Positions 10,501 to 20,801 of a stretch of 64,000 nt of DNA are shown in pieces (positions within the stretch are counted from its first letter, which is position 1; each line of letters starts with the position of its first letter). The stretch is from Pohlia nutans (Eukaryota; Streptophyta; Bryopsida; Bryales; Mniaceae), in the NCBI GenBank assembly GCA_022496805.1, contig CM040091.1, forward strand, positions 21,318,336-21,382,335. Reading direction: 5' to 3'. The notes below the pieces were generated by a model. That model was not told the DNA's origin, did not search any database, and saw only the letters and a list, made by a program, of their open reading frames with translations. Both the position numbers and the translations under genes were made by a program.

Positions 10501-11569
10501 GGCTGGGTTCCGCTGGACAAAGCAGCATTTGCTGCAAAGATCACTCCTGCAGCCAAGCAGGTACTACTTTCGCTACTTACAATCTCTCATGGAGGCTGAA
10601 TGTCTAACCATTACCTTTACGCTAGTCATTCTCAGGTTTTGTTGGATGCATAGATACGATTTTTAGCCCCTAAGTGCCCAAATGGCCAAAAGTGGTCGCT
10701 TCCATATCTATAAATTAATCATTTACGATGCTTTAAGGAAGGTAACAATAGAGTTAACCGAAAAGAAGCCCATCTAACCTCCCTTTTTTGCTCTACTTCT
10801 AACCTCTTTTTTGAGCTATACTTGGGTTGAATAGTGTCGTGTCATAGCTTGTCCCCTTGTGGGCCATGGGCTTAGAGCTTATTACGAGGTGTGGAGAATA
10901 ATGACAGTGGCTTGCTTTAGATTGTCTCCCAACTCATCATGAACTAGTTTTTGGTCTATTTATATTTTAATACGAGTTCAAGAGGAGTTCAAGAGGAGTT
11001 AGCTAAAACTTTCTTCACTTTTTGGTTAGCTCTAATGGGAAGGAGAAATTATGCCTTACGTTCCCTTTGTATCCTATAAAAATAGGGGTCTTGCTAGTGA
11101 GGTGTCCGTGATTAATTTTAATTTTAATTCATGATCATAGTTGACTCGTTGCCATACTTTGTTCTATTTCATGATACTGGACTGAGTTTTGAGTACTCTG
11201 CTCTTTTGTTGACCAGACGCCAGTGATGTGGCTACATGGATTAGATGATCAAGTTGTGAAGTTCAGTGCTGGACAAGCAGGCCCTCCGTTTCTGGCTCGT
11301 GCTGATGTGAAGTGTGATTTTCAAGTATGAACCATTTGTTTTACGTCCAGAAGCTTTTATCGGTGTTGCATATCCCATATAAATTTAAAAGTTTAATTCT
11401 TTATGCAATTTTTTTATGCTGCCTGTTTTGTATATAATCTTTTTGTTACTTCGCTCAACTAACACCATGTCCTTGGAATGACGTGCAGGCCATTCCAGGT
11501 CTTGGCCATGGCATTGATGCTCAAGAACTATCCGCGCTCCAGCGTTGGATGAAAGAAAGATTGCCGTAA
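7517..11569 (+). CDS. Acyl-protein thioesterase / carboxylesterase family alpha-beta hydrolase (6 exons, 214 aa)
   Basis: Exons are 7517-7670, 9002-9054, 9821-9944, 10436-10560, 11217-11324 and 11489-11569. All introns are GT-AG, all phases close, and the total is 645 nt including TAA. The product matches plant acyl-protein-thioesterase-like carboxylesterases, which hydrolyse S-acyl or small carboxyl esters, probably in the cytosol. Visible motifs are WLHGLGDSGPANE near residues 7-20, PSWFD in exon 2, the nucleophile elbow GFSQG with Ser108, the acid Asp163 in GLDDQV, and the base His195 in GLGHG. The length is close to the usual 220-230. The frame is open upstream to 7286, so a longer start cannot be excluded, but 7517 gives the normal short N-terminus. 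Introns hold at least four MITEs and a tandem duplication. No signal peptide is seen. Confidence 0.92.
7718..8173 (+). repeat. Tandem duplication (period 233 bp) in thioesterase intron 1
   Basis: 7718-7950 is repeated at 7951-8173 with scattered substitutions. Each unit ends with AGGGTTTAGG-like, telomere-related sequence. It lies within intron 1 (7671-9001). Confidence 0.8.
8477..8839. mobile_element. PIF/Harbinger-like MITE, GGGCCGCTTCACAC family (copy 2)
   Basis: 363 bp, flanked by TTA at 8474-8476 and 8840-8842, in the opposite orientation to the copy at 4441-4803. It lies in intron 1 of the thioesterase gene. Confidence 0.8.
9136..9583. mobile_element. PIF/Harbinger-like MITE with an internal hairpin, in thioesterase intron 2
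   Basis: Inverted ends (CTTTACACTACAGGCGAGAA and complement) are flanked by TAA at 9133-9135 and 9584-9586. Inside it, about 9334-9402 forms its own near-perfect hairpin (arms around GGATTTTGCGT, loop near CCACCTCTTGAGGTGG). It lies in intron 2 (9055-9820). Confidence 0.75.
10035..10430. mobile_element. TA-flanked MITE, AGGTGGTTACC family (copy 2), abutting a splice acceptor
   Basis: 396-bp relative of 2580-2996, flanked by TA at 10033-10034 and 10431-10432. Exon 4 of the thioesterase begins at 10436, so the acceptor is made of the element end, the duplicated TA and CAG. The element forms about 80% of intron 3 (9945-10435). Confidence 0.8.
10751..11032. mobile_element. TA-flanked MITE, GAGTTAACC family (copy 1), in thioesterase intron 4
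   Basis: Inverted ends GAGTTAACCGAAAAG and TTTTTGGTTAGCTC, flanked by TA. The 297-bp relative in THG1 intron 5 (19267-19563) is in opposite orientation. A partial relative lies near 44255-44345. Confidence 0.65.
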
Positions 11570-12095
11570 TACTTCCTCATTATGCAAATTTTGAAGCTTT
11601 TGTAATTACAGACGTGAAGAAATTGAAAGCACAGTTTCCAACTTGTAACAATTCTCAAGCAAGGTCAAAGGGTTGGTGCAGGGGATGAATGAACAGGAAG
11701 ACCATGAAACCCTGACTTTTCATAGATTTTGAGTACTTAGATTCACCAAGCCGTGAGTGTTTCTGCAATATATTAATTCAGTACTGATCAGCATTTTAGC
11801 TTATTTGGTGCTGGTTGATGAAAGTTCTGAATCACCGGAGCTGAGTCTATCTACTGGGGGACGCTGGAGATGGTGATTCGTTACCGGGCATGTAAGCTAT
11901 CGCTAATGCCAGAAATTGTAAAATTTTAGCAAATTTTTTTAGAATTCTTTGATTGCAATTGAGAGAAGAGGGCGCTACAGGAATAACATTGAAAGGATTG
12001 AAAAGCATTGAACTACACTCGAACCTTGCTAATTGCACCACCTTGGGAGGAGTTTCTATCACATATGGAAGTTGTACACATATATTCTCAGGATA
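11570..12095. other. Thioesterase 3' flank, no further gene recognised
   Basis: Presumed 3' untranslated and downstream sequence of the thioesterase gene. No AATAAA signal or second gene could be pinned down. The short frames here have no recognisable similarity. Confidence 0.35.
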
Positions 12096-12427
12096 CCGTA
12101 CGTGGAAGGCAGGGTGGGCAGAAAATAATTCCCAAAAAAATGCCGAAAAATAAAATAAAGTCAACAAAAATAAAGTCAACAAAAACAAAGTCAACAAAAA
12201 GCCGAAAAAAAATAAAACAAACTCAAAACATAACTCAACGAAATTGGATGAAGACATAACACTCAACTCAAAAAATAAAATAAAATGTTTAGCAGCCGGA
12301 AAAAAACTTAATGTTAGCTATTAATAACCGATTTTTTAATAATTACTTTTGAAAGTGTCGACCTCTATTGTTTCAACTTTTATTAACTATTCGACATGAA
12401 AGTGCCGACCTTGCCTTTCACGTACGG
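12096..12427. mobile_element. TA-flanked MITE with CCGTACGTGGAAGGCA ends
   Basis: Left end CCGTACGTGGAAGGCA and right end TGCCTTTCACGTACGG are nearly perfect inverted repeats between TA dinucleotides. Inside, 12150-12200 holds three tandem units of an AAAGTCAACAAAAA-type 15-mer. The open frames covering it come from this repeat. Confidence 0.65.
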
Positions 12428-12432
12428 TATAC

Positions 12433-13552
12433 TGGTAATGTGCAATTACAGAGTGTGCAATTAAAGTGCAATTAGAGAGGGTTGAGTATTTTCCTTAAGT
12501 ACTAACGGTTGCATCTTGATACGGAGGTGCATATAAGGTATGCTGGTGGTGATAGTTGTTTGGCGCTCAGTACCGCTTGCAGCAGTACTCGTACACTCCT
12601 CAGTCCCAAAATCACGACTGTAACCTTTAACGTCCCGATTCAACACTGTTTTCAAAGATTCGTGTATCATGAGGACTAACCTAGTAATATGTGGATATAG
12701 AAAATAGAGGAGGTGATATTAAAGAGGTATTGACGTCTTTGACATGTCTCAGATCCGCAAACAAAATCCCAAAACTGAAAAACTTGGTGATGCACTTACA
12801 TATAGGGCAATACATTTCTTTGAGGGCTTGTCCAAGGAAGAAATAGATTGCCCTACTTAAAGTACTTAAAAGAACAATTCTTTATCAATTTCAATTTTTT
12901 TCCCGCACATTCACAATTCTTCACCATGTTTGCAGTTGTTACCTTCACCATAACATTCAGTAGCCTTTGTGAGTGTTGCCTTCCTCCAACAAAATGATGT
13001 GGAATATCCCACATCATTTCATCCCCTGATGAAATGATGTGGGATATTCCACATCACATCAATAGCTATGAGGGTATGTGGCATCCAGTAAGAGCAATCA
13101 ACCATGGTGAGCAGTAATCACATGCATTCATTCAATCACAATTCAATAGTGTTTTGTAATTGTTTATTTGATTCAATAGTACGAAAATTTCCTTCTAGTA
13201 CTCTCAAACCCTAATTTTGACCCACGTAGAGTAGAAGTGCCCCATAACCAATAAAATAAAGTTTTTAGCAAGAAAAATGTTGAAGTTTCATAGACGAGAT
13301 ACTAATATTTGTCTTTCATAGGGAAACAAAGATTATGTAGAATGCTTCTTTTTTTTTTTTGCGATTTTTTTTTCTCAAACTCAAACTTATTAAAAAATAT
13401 AGCCAAAAGCTCTTTGAAATCTATGACTAATATATAGGTTCACCTGTAACCGAACATTGAGATCAATTCTGGAATACAAAGTTACTCCCTTAGAGTAAGT
13501 CTACCAACTCCAAACCAAATATGTTCAGCGAGTATTACTTTGAGGACCATTT
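12433..13552. other. Intergenic, with a palindromic TGTGGAATATCCCACA repeat
   Basis: No gene recognised. About 12990-13065 is two palindromes in a row built on ATGATGTGGGATATTCCACA. The whole block (roughly 12940-13180) has a diverged relative at 36335-36580, so it is a dispersed repeat of undefined ends. Confidence 0.45.
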
Positions 13553-13556
13553 TTAA

Positions 13557-14452
13557 TCTCTAAACGCCAGAGGGGTAAGGGCAAAACTTAGATGTGTTAT
13601 TAATGTTACTTCTTCAACTTTGATGAAGTTTGGTCTAAAAGAGAAAATGAGAAGCATAATGCTTAGTAATTATCTGTATAGTCAAACTTTCAAAAAATGT
13701 TCTCGATACTCATTTAATGAATTCAGAAGAATTTACCATTTAATATTCAAGTAAATTTGATATCCTATTCTCAAAATTTAAAATTTGATATAATTGATTA
13801 AAAATAAACATTCTATTTTTATTTATTTTAAAATTCAAATGAGAGAACATCATTAGTTTCTCCAAATAGTAAATTTTATAATACTGGAATAATTCACTAG
13901 CAGCACCAAGTCATGTATATCACAATAAACGCTCAGACGGACTCCACGGGAATCGGACCCGGACCGTACAATTGTAACATAAACGCCCTTCTCCAACCAA
14001 CCTTGGAACCATGACTTGGCGACCTCCAACAAAACAAACACCAATTTATACCCGCGCTAGTTCTAAACTAACATATTTTACTAGTGTTACTAGTATTTAT
14101 CGCTGGTCACTAAAGTGTCTATTCTCGAAAGAGGTGAGTAGTCTTGTACCAATGGACCTTTGTCCGGTGGGCATTGGCTCATTGTCAAGACAAACAGACA
14201 CTTTATTCACGCCGGCCTCGAGTGTTCATATCTATCTCTATCTTTTATAATACTAGGACAATATTGAAGTCTTTGTCTTCAAAAAATTCTTATCGGTGGA
14301 GTATCACTTGGATTGACATGATTTAAATTGGATTGGAAAGCGGACTTGATTTCCTATTTGAAAATGTTTTTACTCTTTTATGAAAAAATTCATCTCGGCC
14401 AGCCCATAAAAAAAGGCAGCGACCATGAAATGGTTGTTTGGTCACTTAGGGG
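13557..14452. mobile_element. piggyBac-like element family 4 (copy in reverse), interrupted by a short retroposon
   Basis: TTAA at 13553-13556 and 14453-14456. The sequence is the reverse of the family 4 copy at 37973-38512, up to about 13885 and again from about 14255. The gap is the retroposon insertion at 13886-14242. Confidence 0.65.
13886..14242 (+). mobile_element. SINE-like retroposon with a TATCTATC tail
   Basis: 357 bp flanked by a perfect 12-bp target duplication TTTTATAATACT (13874-13885 and 14243-14254), inserted in a family 4 element. Its 3' 130 bp match the 3' end of the LINE at 33604-34895 (shared blocks include GTGTCTAT, CTCGAAAGAGG, CAGACACT and ATTCACGCC) and it ends in TATCTATCTCTATC. 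The 5' part has an 11-bp inverted repeat around CCAAGTCATG. An apparent B-box (GGGTCCGATTCC) is on the opposite strand, so a normal tRNA head is not supported. Confidence 0.75.
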
Positions 14453-14458
14453 TTAACT

Positions 14459-15215
14459 TAGAGTAATGTTAAACAAGTGATACTTCAACAATACTCCTTG
14501 TGCGAATACCAAGGCAACTTGTTGAAAGGAGATTTTGTGAAAGAGCTTGATGACTTTGAAGCATGTGCCATTGAATAGTCTTCGAGGCTTTGATTTAGCA
14601 AAGATGCTTGCTTGGTGTAAATAATTTGTTTATACCAAAGCTTTTGTAGATGGTAGGGACAATTCAAACTTTGGCCCCCAATACCATTTTTTTTGGAGTT
14701 GAGCGCATTGTTGCTAAGGCAGACTTTAGAGCAAGTGCATCTGGTTCCACCAAATTATGACGCTGGTCCCTCAAAAACACCTGCTATTGGGTATGCTCTT
14801 AGAAAAAATCCAACAACTTCAAACCAAACATGTCCACCAAACATTAATTTCAAGGTCATTTTAAACTTAAAGGAATGTTAGACTTGAGGTACTCCAACAA
14901 CACTTCTTGTGCAAACACCAAGGCAACTTGTTAAAGAAGATTTCATGAAAAGAACTTGATCGCCTTGAAGAATGGATTGGTGAATAGTCTTCAAGCTCGT
15001 TATCTAATTGTTGATTGGGCAAAAATGCTTGCTTAGTGTGAGTAATTTGCTTGCATCGAAGGTTCTATAGATGGCAGGAAAAACTTAAACTTTGATCCCC
15101 AATACTATTTTGACGTTAGTGGATAATCGCTGGACCGGACTTCAAAGCAAGTGAAGCTAGCTACACTAAATCTTCGTGTTGGTCCCTCAAAAGCACTTAT
15201 TGTTGTGCATACTCA
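14459..15215 (+). repeat. Diverged direct duplication (period about 414 bp)
   Basis: 14459-14802 and 14873-15215 align through shared phrases such as ACCAAGGCAACTTGTT, AATAGTCTTC and GCTGGTCCCTCAAAA, with many substitutions. No coding function seen. Confidence 0.6.
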
Positions 15216-15980
15216 TAATTGCAGCTCTCAATTATCCTAACCAACACTACTAGTATGTTGACTGTTGAATAGCACTGTGTTAGCTTTTGGGTCCATAATA
15301 CGCAGGTCTACAAGTCACCGGTAGTCTAAACCTTAAACCCTAAACCCTAAGAGGAAGCCGATCAGTTCGTTAATGTGCACCAAGTCCACATGCAAGTTGG
15401 CGTGAGAGAATTAGGAACTTCCCCAACAACAAACATCAAGCATGCTTAGAATAAAGGTCATCAATCAATTTTAAACTACTACTTTTATCTTAACTTGAGA
15501 CAATCATAATGATGGAGAATAAGTTTACTAAAGTTAACTTTATAAAGTGAGAGCATGGTCTTGTCACAGAGTAGGACAAAGTGCTGCATGGGGAAATCAC
15601 CTCCGCCATATGGACAATATTTGGAGTTGAAATATCAAACTCCAAACTATAAGAGGCACTTTACTAGTCAAAAATTGCGTTGGTGAGTGAAAAAAGGATG
15701 CTGCCGGGCATGCTCTAAGACCTCTACCTTATTTCCGTCAAATGAGTATCGGAGAGGGTTTTACAAGAGAAAATTTCAAAGGCAAGTCGTCGTCGTTGCG
15801 GTCGTCAGGCTGGTTTTTAGGGTTTCGTTTATTGGTTGTTTTCCAACTAGAGCTCTGTTCCTTGGTCAATGATTAGAGTCATGAATACGTACACCTTCGC
15901 TGCACTTTCAAATTCCCAGGACACAAATTATTACGTTTAGAATCTACAGTACACGGAAGAAATGTTACGTAATTTTTTAC
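15216..15980. other. Intergenic, no gene recognised
   Basis: Contains a short telomere-like run (AACCCTAAACCCTAAG near 15337-15351). Otherwise unique and AT-rich. Confidence 0.4.
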
Positions 15981-15984
15981 TTAA

Positions 15985-16202
15985 CCCCTAAACGTTTGAG
16001 CGTGCCATGGCGACCATAAGTAGAATACGGTGTATTTTAGAATGGATCCACACCTTTAATGGGTTTGGGTGCAAAAGAGAAGTTGAAATTTACATCAATG
16101 CGGTTCTAGTGAGCTATTAAGATCCCAATTTAGAGTTTCTTGTTGGTAGCAAATCTCAATCATACAACAACGTATATACTATCCCCATGGGACGTTTAAG
16201 GG
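15985..16202. mobile_element. piggyBac-like MITE family 2 (copy 1)
   Basis: TTAA at 15981-15984 and 16203-16206. Starts CCCCTAAACGTTTGAG and ends CCATGGGACGTTTAAGGG. The second copy is at 29596-29831 in the oxidoreductase gene. Confidence 0.75.
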
Positions 16203-16392
16203 TTAACTCGAGTTCTACTATAGTGAACTTCAAGTGACCACTAGGAGTTCAATTTTAGAGCAATTACCTTGAGATTTTCACCTATTTATAGAAAGAAAAG
16301 TAAAGTTGTGAAAAGTAAAAGATATGTGGATAATTGCTAAAATTGAACTCCTAGTGGTCACTTGAAGTTCACTATAGGAGAACTGGAGTTAA
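16203..16392. mobile_element. Long-hairpin MITE abutting a piggyBac-like element
   Basis: Arms 16211-16266 and 16331-16384 are inverted repeats over about 54 bp (AGTTCTACTATAGTGAACTT...). The inversion extends weakly outward to TTAACTC, so the left end overlaps the TTAA closing the family 2 element. It could form a strong RNA hairpin if transcribed. Confidence 0.7.
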
Positions 16393-16981
16393 GTGAATAT
16401 TACGCAACATTTCTTCCGGGTACTGTACATTTGTTTTGGCTGATCAGAGCTGGAACGAAACTAGCGCAATTGCGGGACACGATCGACGGGGAAGCAGAAG
16501 ATCGTTCACGGCGTTTGTTGTTGTGGTGTTTGGAAGCGTGTTTACTGGAACTGAATTCAGGTGGGCGATTCAGGAGTGTAACTTATTACCCTCCGAACAT
16601 AATTATTTTCTAACGAGTGTCACAGTGATCAGTTACTTCGCTGTGCAGCATTTGAATTGAATTGCCGCTGTGGTTGTTATGCTCGTCACAACTCTTCACC
16701 CTCCGCTGGACAACATTGCACTCAATGTGAATCGTTTTTTTTTTAATGGAAAATGAAGGGGTCCAAAGATTGTTCTTGCGGCCAATTAGGGTTTTGTAAC
16801 AGCGTTTATGATGTGGAGTTCAATTTGTTCTCTCTTTGCTCAATTTATTTCAAGCCCTTATTTTGAAGGATTCTTGTGTTTCAATCAGCTTGTGTTTCAT
16901 AAGAGTGATTCAATCAGACTGTAATTTGACCATACCACGTACATCATGTGGGATTAGGGTTGCGTGAGTCATGACAAGATT
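16393..16981. other. Unassigned region upstream of THG1
   Basis: Two overlapping open frames (16362-16613 and 16436-16660) with no recognisable product. AGGGTTTTG-type motifs near 16788 and 16956 resemble plant leader sequences. It may hold part of the THG1 promoter or an unrecognised gene. Confidence 0.3.
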
Positions 16982-16985
16982 TTAA

Positions 16986-17205
16986 CCCTTAAAGGACCAA
17001 GGATTCATGGTATTAAAATGACAAGTTTAAACAATCATATTGTGAAAATTATAATTTGAATCGGATCAAATTTTATATCACTGGAGTTAGTGAAGAATAT
17101 TACATATGTTGAATTAAAAATAAAATAAAAATTAACACAAAAGAATCTACTGAAAATCATTGAAAAAAATAGGAGCCACCTGGTGGGCTTATGGTCCTTT
17201 AGGGG
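16986..17205. mobile_element. piggyBac-like MITE family 1 (copy b)
   Basis: TTAA at 16982-16985 and 17206-17209. Starts CCCTTAAAGGACCAAGGATT and ends TATGGTCCTTTAGGGG. It is inserted in the first unit of the tandem repeat upstream of THG1. Confidence 0.8.
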
Positions 17206-17209
17206 TTAA

Positions 17210-17580
17210 TGGAATTCAATGGGATACAGGCTGTAGAATTCATCGCCATATCTTGTGGCAGTTTCGAGAATGTGAACCCTGCTTCTGTTTTGGTTTATTG
17301 TAGCTTTCATGTGGGGTTAGGATTGTGATTCACGACAAGATTTTGATGGGATTCTGTCGGATACAGAGTTGTAGAATTTATCGCCATATCTTGTGCCAGT
17401 TTCGAGAATGTGAACCCTGCTTCTGTTTTAGTTTACTGTAGCTTTCATGTGAGGTTAGGATTGTGATTCATGACAAGGTTTTGATGGAATTCTGTGGGAT
17501 ACAGAGTTGTAGAATGTATCGCCATATCTTGTGCCAATTTTGAGAATGTGAGCCCTGCTTGTCAATGTAGCTTCATATGG
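17210..17580 (+). repeat. Tandem repeat of about 138 bp upstream of THG1
   Basis: Units start near 17221, 17358 and 17496 (GGATACAG landmark; spacing 137 and 138 bp). They share CATCGCCATATCTTGTG, GAATGTGAACCCTGCTTCTG and AGCTTTCATGTG. A partial further unit lies before the inserted MITE at 16950-16985. The array ends about 165 bp before the THG1 start codon, so it is probably promoter or leader sequence. Confidence 0.85.
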
Positions 17581-17744
17581 GAAAGAATAGGGAAGAAGAA
17601 GAAGAAGAAGAAGTACTCCATCACTGACAAACAAACGCCGTGAGCCTTGTGACACACAAACACTGAATGTGGAGAGGTGTTGTTCCAGAAACGAGGGGGA
17701 GAAGGGTTTAGGGTTCTGGATTCTGGATTTCTGAAACTGCAGTA

Positions 17745-20700
17745 ATGGCGAATAGCAAGTACGAATATGTGAAAGATTTCGAGGTCCAGGACAACTTGAT
17801 GCCGCACACTTGGATTGTGATCCGCATTGACGGCCGCGGTTTCACCAAGTAATGCCTCCACCGTTCTTTTCCTCATCTCTCGTTTGAGTTTAGGGTTTTA
17901 GGGTTTAGGGTTTAGGGTTAACTCTCGGTTGTTGATAGATTTTCGCAGGCTCACCAGTTCCAGAAGCCCAATGACTTGGATGCGTTGCTGCTGATGAACG
18001 CTAGTGCGGTGGCTGTGGTTGAAGATCTGGCTGATATTGTATTTGCATATGGTGTCAGCGATGAATACAGGTATGCGTTTCTTGTTGTTTAGGGTTTAGG
18101 GTTTAGGGTTTATCACCACCATAATGCATCAACCCTGTTTTTTTTCTTGTCTTTTCGGTAGATCGAGCTGAATGTATATTTCGGATTTTCTAGTCTGAGT
18201 TAATTGTGGTCTGTGGATTTGCAAACAGCTTTGTATTGCGGAAAACATCATCTCTTTACCAACGAAGAGCGAGGTGCGTGAGCAGTCTGAGTTCTCTTTG
18301 GAACTTTCTTGACCTGTTTCTGATATTAACCCCTAAAGGACCATAAGGCCACCAGGTGGCTCCTGTTTTTATCAGTAATTTTGAGTAGCTTTTATATAGA
18401 TTATTTTTAGTTAATTTTATTTTTATTTTTAATGCAACATATGTAATATTCTTCACTAATTCCAGTGATGTAAAATTTGGTCCCATTCAAATTATGATTT
18501 TCACAACATGATCGTTTAAACTTGTCATTTTAAAACCATGAATCCTTGGTCCTTTAGGGGTTAACAGACCCATGCAATTTCAACGTGTTAGTTTTGTGAG
18601 CATCTGTTGTATGAGCTTCTCTCAAGTTTAGGGTTTAGGGCCTCTTTTGGCAGATATCTAATTTTGTCAGAGCATTTTGTGTCGTGTATTGCAGCAAGTT
18701 AGTCTCCGTTATATGCTCGCTCTTTGCATCATCGTATGTGATGAACTGGGCGAAGTATTTCCCAAACACTAAACTTCAGTGTGCCCCGGCGTTTGACGGA
18801 AGAGCTGTTTGTTACCCTACTGACTCAATTTTGCGGGACTATTTGGCCTGGCGACAAGTGGACTGTGAGTACGCTCTCTTCAATAAGTACACAAAACCGG
18901 TTTCATGAAATCTGCATTTGCTCACATGCGTATTGCTTTGTTACTGAAATGTGATTCATGCGTTGTATAGCCTCTAGGATGTATTTTCCGGATTTTTCGA
19001 CATGTTTCATTTTTTCTTCCATAATCTAGAATGATAGCCGAGGCAATGGCGTGAAACATTAATGTCAATTGGTGTCGATGGCTGCCAGGTCACATCAACA
19101 ATCAATACAACACTTGCTTCTGGAATCTTGTTGGGTCTGGGAAGAGCACTGCTGAAGCTCAGAATATCTTGAAGGTAACCTTTGAATCTCAATCGGAAAT
19201 TTTTATTTTTTATTCTAGGTCTCTATTTATATAGTGTTAGGCTGTATGATGCCCTTGGTTTCATTAGAGTTAACCAAAAAGTCAGCTCAAAGAGGAAAGT
19301 TTTAGCAAACTCCTCTTGAACTCCTCTTGAACTCGTATTGAAATATAAATAGAGCAAAAACTAGTTCATGATGAGTTGGGAGACAAGCTAAAACAAGACT
19401 CCACACCTGGCAATGACTCCCACACCTCCTACCAAAGCTCCAAGCCCATGGCTCACAAGGGGACAAGTTATGACACGACACTATTCAACCCAAGTATAGC
19501 TCAAAAGAGAGGTTAGAAGTAGAGCAAAAAGGGAGGTTAGATGGGCTTCTTTTCGGTTAACTCTATTATCAGATGGAAATTGTTGCAAACTGTCAGACAT
19601 TCTAACCATCCGTGACAAGTTCATTCTTGAATTAGTTGAATGCTTCTCTACCTCTATAGCAAGCACTGAATAGTAGTTGGCTTACAGGGCACGACTGCGG
19701 ATGTGAAGAACAATCTTTTGTTTGAGACTTTCAACATCAACTACAATGATTTGCCACAAATTTTTCGGAAAGGTTCAAGCATCTACAGGAAGAAGGTAAT
19801 TTGAAATGTAACACATCTCTTATCTTTTCAACCGGTGTTTTCAATGTTAGTGACTTTCTTGTGGCTTGGGTGTAGCGTTTTGACTTTCCTGGCAATGCCT
19901 GGAAGCAGAAGCTGCAAACGTTTGAGTCATCTCACTTACTGCCAAATAAGTTACAGGTCCTTGTATAGTTTGCGTCCTTGTTGTGCGTGTCACCTATTTT
20001 CGAGACAGATGGAGGTTCTAAGTTGTGCGCCAATGTAAGCTAGAGGATATTGTTTGCGTCACTTTAGTCATTTTAACATATGTAGGAGTGATTTTTGGGA
20101 GATTTTAGAGTTGTTAACATTTTTATTACTATACTCATCAAGAATTTAGGACCTCACTGATTTTTAACGATTTCCGTGCAACATCCAATATTTCATGGGT
20201 TCGTACATTTTTTGCACGGATTTTGCGCTAATTCTACACCGAATCCGCATGGCTACTACATCCACTCTTTTCGTTATCTTACACAGTGTATAATCCGTGC
20301 AGAATTAGCGCAAAATTCGTGTGAAAAATGTACAGACCCATGAAATATCAGATGTCGCACTGAAATCGTTTAAAATCCGTGGGGTCGTAAACTCTTGATG
20401 CTACCCTATACAAACTCTGATGCATTTTCAAAGTTGGAGTTTGTAGACTAGTAGTCAACGGCATTTCCATTCCAAGATCAGTGGCTATAGATATTCAGCC
20501 AAGTCATGCTTACACTACTTGCTAATTAGTGCAACTCAGTGTATGAATAGATGAGTTGTTGTTGGTAACAGGGGTCAGAAGAGGAGACAGGATTAAGTCT
20601 TAGTATCCTCTATTTTATGATTACCTGTGTGTTCAAAACATAACCTCTGTTCATTTCTGGTCCTTGCAGGTGGAAAAGGTCGTGAAGGAGAAAGATGGTC

Positions 20701-20801
20701 AAGAGATCAAAAGGCTGAGAAGCAGCGTAGTAGTGGAGCATGAAGACATAATTCGGGATAGTTTCTGGAAAAGCAATCCTCATATCCTCAGTGGGAAGTA
20801 A
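17745..20801 (+). CDS. THG1: tRNA-His guanylyltransferase, single-domain form (7 exons, 258 aa)
   Basis: Exons are 17745-17848, 17939-18070, 18229-18273, 18695-18864, 19089-19174, 19688-19795 and 20670-20801. All introns are GT-AG, all phases close, and the total is 777 nt. Thg1 adds the extra 5' guanosine (G-1) to tRNA-His by 3'-to-5' polymerisation, needed for histidyl-tRNA synthetase recognition. Catalytic residues fall at family positions: Asp29-Gly30 in RIDGRGF, Asp76-Glu77 in SDEYSF, and HINN at 152-155. The length fits yeast or animal Thg1 (about 240-300). Land-plant proteins, as I recall, are tandem two-domain proteins of over 500 aa, and no second domain follows here before the next gene. 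Introns 1 and 2 hold short TTTAGGG arrays, intron 3 a piggyBac-like MITE, intron 5 a TA-flanked MITE, and intron 6 a hairpin MITE. Confidence 0.95.
17891..17921 (+). repeat. Interstitial TTTAGGG telomere-type repeats in THG1 introns 1 and 2
   Basis: Three to four TTTAGGG units in intron 1, and a similar run at about 18092-18114 in intron 2. The plant-type telomere unit supports a green-plant origin. The runs are too short to be a telomere. Confidence 0.8.
18330..18560. mobile_element. piggyBac-like MITE family 1 (copy c), in THG1 intron 3
   Basis: TTAA at 18326-18329 and 18561-18564. Opposite orientation to the copy at 16986-17205. Confidence 0.8.
19267..19563. mobile_element. TA-flanked MITE, GAGTTAACC family (copy 2), in THG1 intron 5
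   Basis: Inverted ends GAGTTAACC and GGTTAACTC between TA dinucleotides. Reverse-oriented relative of 10751-11032. Confidence 0.7.
20136..20400. mobile_element. Hairpin MITE in THG1 intron 6
   Basis: Almost the whole 265 bp is one inverted repeat: CATCAAGAATTTAGGACC at the left matches the complement of GGGTCGTAAACTCTTGATG at the right. Arms are over 100 bp with scattered mismatches. As part of the intron it could produce a long double-stranded RNA. Confidence 0.75.

Noticed and set aside
17891..18114. Telomere or telomere-adjacent position
   Set aside because: TTTAGGG runs are only three to four units and lie inside introns of an intact gene.
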